NCBI RefSeq assembly: GCF_003144115.1
Contig: NW_020312000.1
Coordinates: 585,946 to 649,945, forward strand
Source of the DNA: Tilletiopsis washingtonensis
Taxonomy: Eukaryota > Basidiomycota > Exobasidiomycetes > Entylomatales
Length of the DNA stretch: 64,000 nucleotides
Reading direction: 5' to 3'
Within the stretch, counting starts at the first letter, position 1; the number at the start of each line of letters is the position of its first letter. A model generated the notes under the pieces. That model saw only the letters and a list, made by a program, of their open reading frames with translations. It had not been told where the DNA came from and did no database searches. Below, in pieces: positions 59,548 to 64,000 of this stretch. The translations under genes and the position numbers were made by a program.

Positions 59548-61596
59548 CTACTGAGACGGAATCGCAGGTGCGGCGTGCCCGCTGGGTGCAGACGGGTTGC
59601 ACAGGATGCTGACGGGCGGAGCGTGGCCACTGCGCGAGGGCGTCGGCGAGCCGGGCGAGTCGACGGTCCAGCCCGACGTGGACAGCGGCACCCATGGCTG
59701 CCGGCCAAAGGCTGCAGGCGGCAGCGTGCCGGGCGGAGAAGCGGCAGAGAAACGCAGCGAGGCCTCGCGTGTGGGCACAAAGTGGCCTCGTCGACGAGCA
59801 GCCTCGGCGCCGCTGTCGCGAGGCAGGCCGGCGCGGTCTTGCGCCAGTGCGCCATCCGGCGCCGTCTGTGGCCGACGGCGTCGACGTCGCGGAGGCGGAG
59901 AGAGCGGAAGGTTACCAGGCGCTGCCACGGTCGAGACAGTGTCGAGCGCTTCCGGGCGCGTCGAGTCCATCGAGGTGCGAGTGTCGAGCGCCGGAGCGCA
60001 TGGCTCGGTCTCGAGCGCGGTGAAGAGAGTGAAGTGGCTCTCGCCATCGAGGCCGAGGTGCACGCGTGCACGCTGGAACACCTCGGCCAGACGCAGCTGC
60101 GAGAAGTGCTCCTTGTCCGCTGCTTTGCGCCCGAGGCACCGCGACACGTGGTTGAGCATCTCCGTCTCGAGCCGCTCAACTTCGCGCACCGAGGACTGCA
60201 GCGGCCCGCGGCGCGACGTCGTCGAGACCTCGCTTAGGCGTCGCGGTCGGCGGCGGAAGCTCATCCTGCGGCGTGGAGCCTCAGCAGCGCTGCCCTCTCC
60301 TGCTGCTGACGGACCTGTGTTCGCGAGAGCGTCAGGGTCGAGAACCCATGCGCAAACGAGATCAACGCGCGCATCCAAGTCGTGAGCATCGAGGCCGGCC
60401 GGCGGCAACCCGAGGCATTCGAGCATGGGCGCAATGAACGCTGGCGGCGGTGCCTCGAGGTCGACGGTGCTGCAGCTCGTCTGGCCAGACGTCGACAGCG
60501 ACATCTGCTCGGACGAGGAGCCTTCTGTGGTCGACGGCCTGCGCGTGCTCGACATGCGCGAGAGCGGACGCTCGCGCATCGTCTCGTCCATCAGCGCCTG
60601 TCCGTTCCACGCGCTTGGCGGAAGCGACTGCAGCCGCGGCGGCGGGCTGACGCTCCCGGCAAAGTCGCGCTGCTTGAGCAGAGGCGAGACTGGCTGCGAG
60701 GAGGAATGCCTGGAGCTGATCGATGTGCCGCGCCGACGCTCGGCGAAGACGGCGCTGGGAGCCGACGGCGGATAGGATCGACCACCTTCTGCGTCCTGGC
60801 CAGACGCTGCGCTGCCTGTCCGCTCGTTGACGGCGCTCGAGCTCTTGCCTGATGGCAGCCTTCGGCGCCGGCGACTCTGCTGCGACTGGTCGGACAGTGA
60901 ATGTGCGCTGCCATTGGAGAGGCAGTACGGCGACACTGCCGGCTGAGCACTTAGCTCGCTGTCCACGCTGCGGACTGGCAGCGACGTCGAGCTTTCGCTC
61001 AGGCGCAGACGCCGGCTAGCCTTGGCGAGGAAGCCTTCGCCGCTGTACCGCCGCGATGCCTCGAGACTTGGCGCACTGCGCGTCGAGGCGGCGTTGTCTT
61101 CGCGGCGAGGCGCTGCCGCATACTGGGTGTCTGTGCTCGCCTGTTGCGATGTCGGCGAGGCCACTCGACTAGTAGATAGCCATTCGAGTGGTGCTGCAGC
61201 AGTCGAGACGGACTCGATGGGTGCTACAGCAGTGCGCGTGACGTCGCGGAGCGCCGTGGCGACATTTGGCCTGGCATCAGACTTGCTCGGCACCTTTGGT
61301 GGAGCGTCGCGCCTCGGGCGACTCGGGACGGGAAGCGGCTTGTCGCGCGAGGACGCGGGCAGCTCTGTCGAGCGCGAGATCCAGCTGCGGCTCGAGCTTG
61401 CCGCCGCCGGGCTGCTCAGGGGCTCGTGGTAGGACGGCGACGATGAGGAGGCCGACGACGTCGAGCTCTTCGAGAAGAGGCCCGAGGAGGCGGCATGCTT
61501 GCTGCTGCTGCCGGACGACGCCTGCTGCGGCTGCGGCGGCGCGAGGAATGGCGGTGACGAGATGCGATGGCTGCGCAGACGGTCGAGCAACTTCAT
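59548..61596 (-). CDS. Ser-rich disordered protein, function unknown
   Basis: Single-exon frame of 682 residues from the ATG at 61596. The sequence is dominated by Ser, Pro, Ala and Arg, with many phosphosite-like SP and RxxS patterns. Three less biased stretches stand out: MKLLDRLRSHRISSPPFLAP at the start, PPPAFIAPMLECLGLPPAGL with the following Asp-rich DARVDLVCAWVLD, and VREVERLETEMLNHVSRCLG with QLRLAEVFQRARVHLGLDG, which may form a small helical unit at about residues 380-540. No known domain, signal peptide or membrane helix was recognised. The open frame extends far upstream of 61596, but that part is Arg/Ala low complexity and is not included. The length and mixed composition argue for a real gene, probably a regulatory or cell-polarity protein. 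Confidence 0.6.
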   Translation of the reverse strand: MKLLDRLRSHRISSPPFLAPPQPQQASSGSSSKHAASSGLFSKSSTSSASSSSPSYHEPLSSPAAASSSRSWISRSTELPASSRDKPLPVPSRPRRDAPPKVPSKSDARPNVATALRDVTRTAVAPIESVSTAAAPLEWLSTSRVASPTSQQASTDTQYAAAPRREDNAASTRSAPSLEASRRYSGEGFLAKASRRLRLSESSTSLPVRSVDSELSAQPAVSPYCLSNGSAHSLSDQSQQSRRRRRLPSGKSSSAVNERTGSAASGQDAEGGRSYPPSAPSAVFAERRRGTSISSRHSSSQPVSPLLKQRDFAGSVSPPPRLQSLPPSAWNGQALMDETMRERPLSRMSSTRRPSTTEGSSSEQMSLSTSGQTSCSTVDLEAPPPAFIAPMLECLGLPPAGLDAHDLDARVDLVCAWVLDPDALANTGPSAAGEGSAAEAPRRRMSFRRRPRRLSEVSTTSRRGPLQSSVREVERLETEMLNHVSRCLGRKAADKEHFSQLRLAEVFQRARVHLGLDGESHFTLFTALETEPCAPALDTRTSMDSTRPEALDTVSTVAAPGNLPLSPPPRRRRRRPQTAPDGALAQDRAGLPRDSGAEAARRRGHFVPTREASLRFSAASPPGTLPPAAFGRQPWVPLSTSGWTVDSPGSPTPSRSGHAPPVSILCNPSAPSGHAAPAIPSQ

Positions 61597-63161
61597 GGGT
61601 GGCGAGCGCTGGCCCGCATGCGACGTCCCTGAGGTGCTCTGGAGCAGGAGACGTGTGCGGGCGGCGGGCTGCTTTGCGACTTGCGGAGCGCGGTGCGTTG
61701 CGGTAGATGATGGTTGGGAAGCAAGCGCCGCTCTTGAGCGAGCGAGGTGACATGTGGGCCCCTGCTGGCAGCGTGGCCCGTGTGGACCCCGTCCGGCCGG
61801 GCTCGGCGTCTCTGCCGAGGGGCGTGCGAAGGCGAAGGCGCAAGGGCGGCGGCCGGCCATCGGGACAACGCCCTCGCTGGGCGCAGCGTGCGCAGTCGCG
61901 GGCTGCGCGCAGCCAGCTGTCATGCGCGCGCACACTGGCCGCGTGCCTGTCGGCGCAGCGCGGCAACTTGCTCCCGCACATACGGCCGACGCTAGCGCAG
62001 GCACCGCTCGCTCGACGCGGGGCCACGCGGGCAGCGCTGCTGGCCGGCGATCAGCAAGCCGCGCTCCTCCTCGCCTCGACGCCGCTCGCTCAAGCGGTGC
62101 AGCCGAGATCACCGGCCGCAGCTCGTTGCGAGCGAGCCAAGGAGAATGTCGCCGTGGAAGCCTTCATGGGGCTGCTAGCGTGCATGGACAGAGTGGGGAG
62201 GTGCGAGAGGCCGAGCGGCGCGATGGGTTCGCTCCTGACGCCGCACAGCCTCGGGCCTGGATGTTGTCGCTCGTGAAGCTGACCCTCACAGAACGCGGGC
62301 AGGCGCGCTGTTCTCTGCATTCTCGAAGTCGATCTGCTGCCACGTGCGGGCGCTGCCTCTGGAGAAGGCGCTGCTGACAAGGCCAAGAAGCTTTCGAGGG
62401 TAGAGTGGGCGGGCGAGCCCCTCTTTCGGCCTTGGCCGCGGCGCACGCAAACGTCCGCTCCCTTGCGGCTGCGCAGCTGCTCCCAGCAGGGTCGTCTGCG
62501 GCTGACGTTGGCCGCCGTCGAGGCGGCAAGGATGGCGGGCGGACCTTGGAGCAGCGGTGGCGAAGCCGACGGGTGCCTTGCGCCGGGCTCGCCGGAGTAT
62601 TTTGCCTCGGGCGAAGCGCGTACGTCCGTTGCTTTCCCCGCGTCGCCGCCTCGGGCTCCATGGGTGCTCGCCAGGTGGCAAGGGAGCGTCGCAGATCCCT
62701 CGCATCTGCGCCGCACGTGGCCCATCCTCGTGCTGCTGCGCACGCAGGAACGGCAGAGGATCAGCGCTGGGATGGAAGATGCCGGCGGATCGAGGCAGGT
62801 GCGGCTAGCGGGCCCGCTATATTTAGCACAGCGTCGCGCAGCTGCACAGCCACGCGTCAGCCTCGCTGCCAGCTGGGAGAGGCGTGGATAGGAATGCATT
62901 CGGGCAGAGCGCTGCCAAGGAGGAGACATCCGCCGGCGAATGGGCTGTGCTTGAGCGACAGCGCGAGGTGACAGCTTCGAGAAGGAGAGAAGGCTCAAGC
63001 CGGGGGCCTGGCGGCGGGGTGCGCCGGCCGCGAGCGAGCGGTGGGTAGCGACGAGAGGAGTCGGACAGGAGTGGGAAACGGGCCAGGACATAGTGACGAG
63101 AAGGAGGACTGCGGTATGTAGAGGTGCGGCTGGGGTCCGGCGATGGCGGTGAAGCCAGAAC
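61597..63161. other. Intergenic region, about 1.6 kb
   Basis: Holds the promoter of the disordered-protein gene and the 3' flank of the membrane-protein gene. An AT-rich GCTATATTTAGC element at about 62,816-62,827 stands out, but lies too far from the nearest start codon to be called a TATA box. No gene is supported. Confidence 0.45.
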
Positions 63162-64000
63162 TCAGAAGCTGAGCGTCGGCACCAGCGTGCCGTCTCGCGT
63201 CTTGGCCGCCTCGAGGTCGCTGGAGCAGCGCTCGTCGAGCTCGAAGCTCTGCGGCAGGCTCGTGGCCGATCCGCGCGAGTGCTGCGTGCCCAGGCTGGCG
63301 CCCTGCTGCGTGCGGCGCGATGACTCGCGGCGATTGCCGCTCTCGCGCTCCGTCAGGCTCATCTCGCCCGTCGACACGACCTTGGGCAGGCCGTTGCCGC
63401 TGCGCACGGGCACGGCGAGCGGGCTGCTGGACGGACACGCAGGACTGTTCTCGCTGTCGACGCGCTGCAGGTAGCTCTTCTTGCCGTGGCCGAGACTGGA
63501 GTCGGGCGTTGTGGGAACCATGTCGGTGCCCGTGCCGCTCAGCTGATCCGACTCGTTGCCCATCGATGGCGGATAGCGAGTCGACTGCGTGACGATCTTG
63601 ACCTGCAGCGGCGACTTACGATGCTCGCCGAAGAGGCCGACCGTGTACTTGCTGCGCTTGGCGCGCAGATTGAAGCAGAGAACGACGCTGAGAGGAATGT
63701 GAGCTGAGCGCAGGAGCAACGATCGAGCAGGCTCACCTGTTGCTGTAGATCTGTCGAGGCGCAAAGACGTTCTTGTCAGCGAGCAATGGCGAGCGTGAGC
63801 AAACGGCCTCACCAGGTGCAGCACGCAGAGCAAGAGAGTGAGCTCGCGGTCGAGCGTTAGGTTGCGGCTCAGAGTGCTGCTGACATTGCCGACCGTGGCC
63901 TGAGGATGCATGGAGGTGAGCAAACGTCTGACAGCGGCACACTGACACGCACCTCGACGATGATCAGGATGACGGTGAGGATGGCCGCCAGCAGCCCGCC
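63162..64000 (-). CDS. C-terminal part of a membrane protein, possibly DUF6534-type (partial)
   Basis: The last 231 residues of a gene cut by the right edge. Exons are 64000-63953, 63899-63813, 63771-63737 and 63687-63162 (TGA). The first visible exon is a membrane helix (GGLLAAILTVILIIVE). A second hydrophobic stretch (LTLLLCVLHLNVFAP) leads into RQIYSNSVVLCFNLRAKRSKY, which resembles the 'YaNSllatLNaR' end of the basidiomycete DUF6534 membrane family. The remaining ~170 residues form a hydrophilic, Ser-rich cytosolic tail ending TRDGTLVPTLSF. The family call rests on one short motif and the helix pattern and is tentative; function is unknown. Confidence 0.6.
   Translation of the reverse strand, partial: RAAGGHPHRHPDHRRGACQCAAVRRLLTSMHPQATVGNVSSTLSRNLTLDRELTLLLCVLHLVRPFAHARHCSLTRTSLRLDRSTATGEPARSLLLRSAHIPLSVVLCFNLRAKRSKYTVGLFGEHRKSPLQVKIVTQSTRYPPSMGNESDQLSGTGTDMVPTTPDSSLGHGKKSYLQRVDSENSPACPSSSPLAVPVRSGNGLPKVVSTGEMSLTERESGNRRESSRRTQQGASLGTQHSRGSATSLPQSFELDERCSSDLEAAKTRDGTLVPTLSF

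Noticed and set aside
61597-62112. Upstream extension of the disordered-protein gene to 62112
   Set aside because: The added part is Arg/Ala/Cys low complexity, unlike the Ser-rich protein, and the ATG at 61596 gives a sensible start.
62090-63091. Open frame of 333 codons on the minus strand
   Set aside because: No motif, biased composition, and it covers the AT-rich element near 62,820; probably non-coding.

Overview
This window looks like nuclear DNA of a very GC-rich basidiomycete fungus, probably in Ustilaginomycotina (Exobasidiomycetes-like). The lineage is inferred from gene style and was not tested by a search. The signs are densely packed eukaryotic genes on both strands, many introns of about 48-90 nt with GTGAGT-type donors, CTGAC-like branch sites and CAG ends, Ser/Ala/Arg-rich disordered proteins, and an intron-containing tRNA gene. 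No ribosomal RNA, CRISPR array, transposon, retroelement or virus-like element was recognised. I assembled 21 protein-coding genes by joining exons; the internally complete ones keep one reading frame across every junction.

Left part (1-22.5 kb): the C-terminal part of SKI3 (+); a PEHE-domain nuclear scaffold (-); a FAD-dependent DAO-type oxidoreductase (+); a small charged disordered protein (-); a secreted serine carboxypeptidase (-) with a TATA box; a Yra1/ALYREF mRNA-export adaptor (-) whose start codon lies in an unresolved upstream exon; the splicing factor PRP18 (+); a PlsC-type acyltransferase (-); and a photolyase (+) with a mitochondrial-type presequence before a second start codon.

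Middle (22.5-44 kb): an intron-containing tRNA-Ala(AGC); a 1762-residue DH-domain RhoGEF-like protein (-); a secreted clan GH-A glycoside hydrolase (-); a TOXD/enoyl-reductase-type MDR dehydrogenase (-) with a probable GC-AG intron; a dienelactone hydrolase family enzyme (+); and an ankyrin-RCC1-BTB protein resembling inhibitor of Bruton tyrosine kinase, IBtk (-). Two gene-poor GC-rich gaps of about 2.2 kb flank the glycoside hydrolase.

Right part (44-64 kb): alanyl-tRNA synthetase (+), again with a presequence and two start codons; a VPS9-domain Rab GEF (+); a mitochondrial-type short-chain dehydrogenase (-); a MOSC protein (-); an MFS transporter (-); a large disordered protein of unknown function (-); and the C-terminal end of a membrane protein (-) cut by the right edge.

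The genes do not form one pathway. Loose themes are RNA metabolism and translation (SKI3, YRA1, PRP18, AlaRS, tRNA-Ala), small-GTPase regulation (RhoGEF, VPS9), secreted hydrolases, and redox enzymes. I found no convincing new multi-gene system. The points most worth a second look are the PEHE protein, the two dual-start genes, the interrupted DH domain, the unusual introns and the very small exons.
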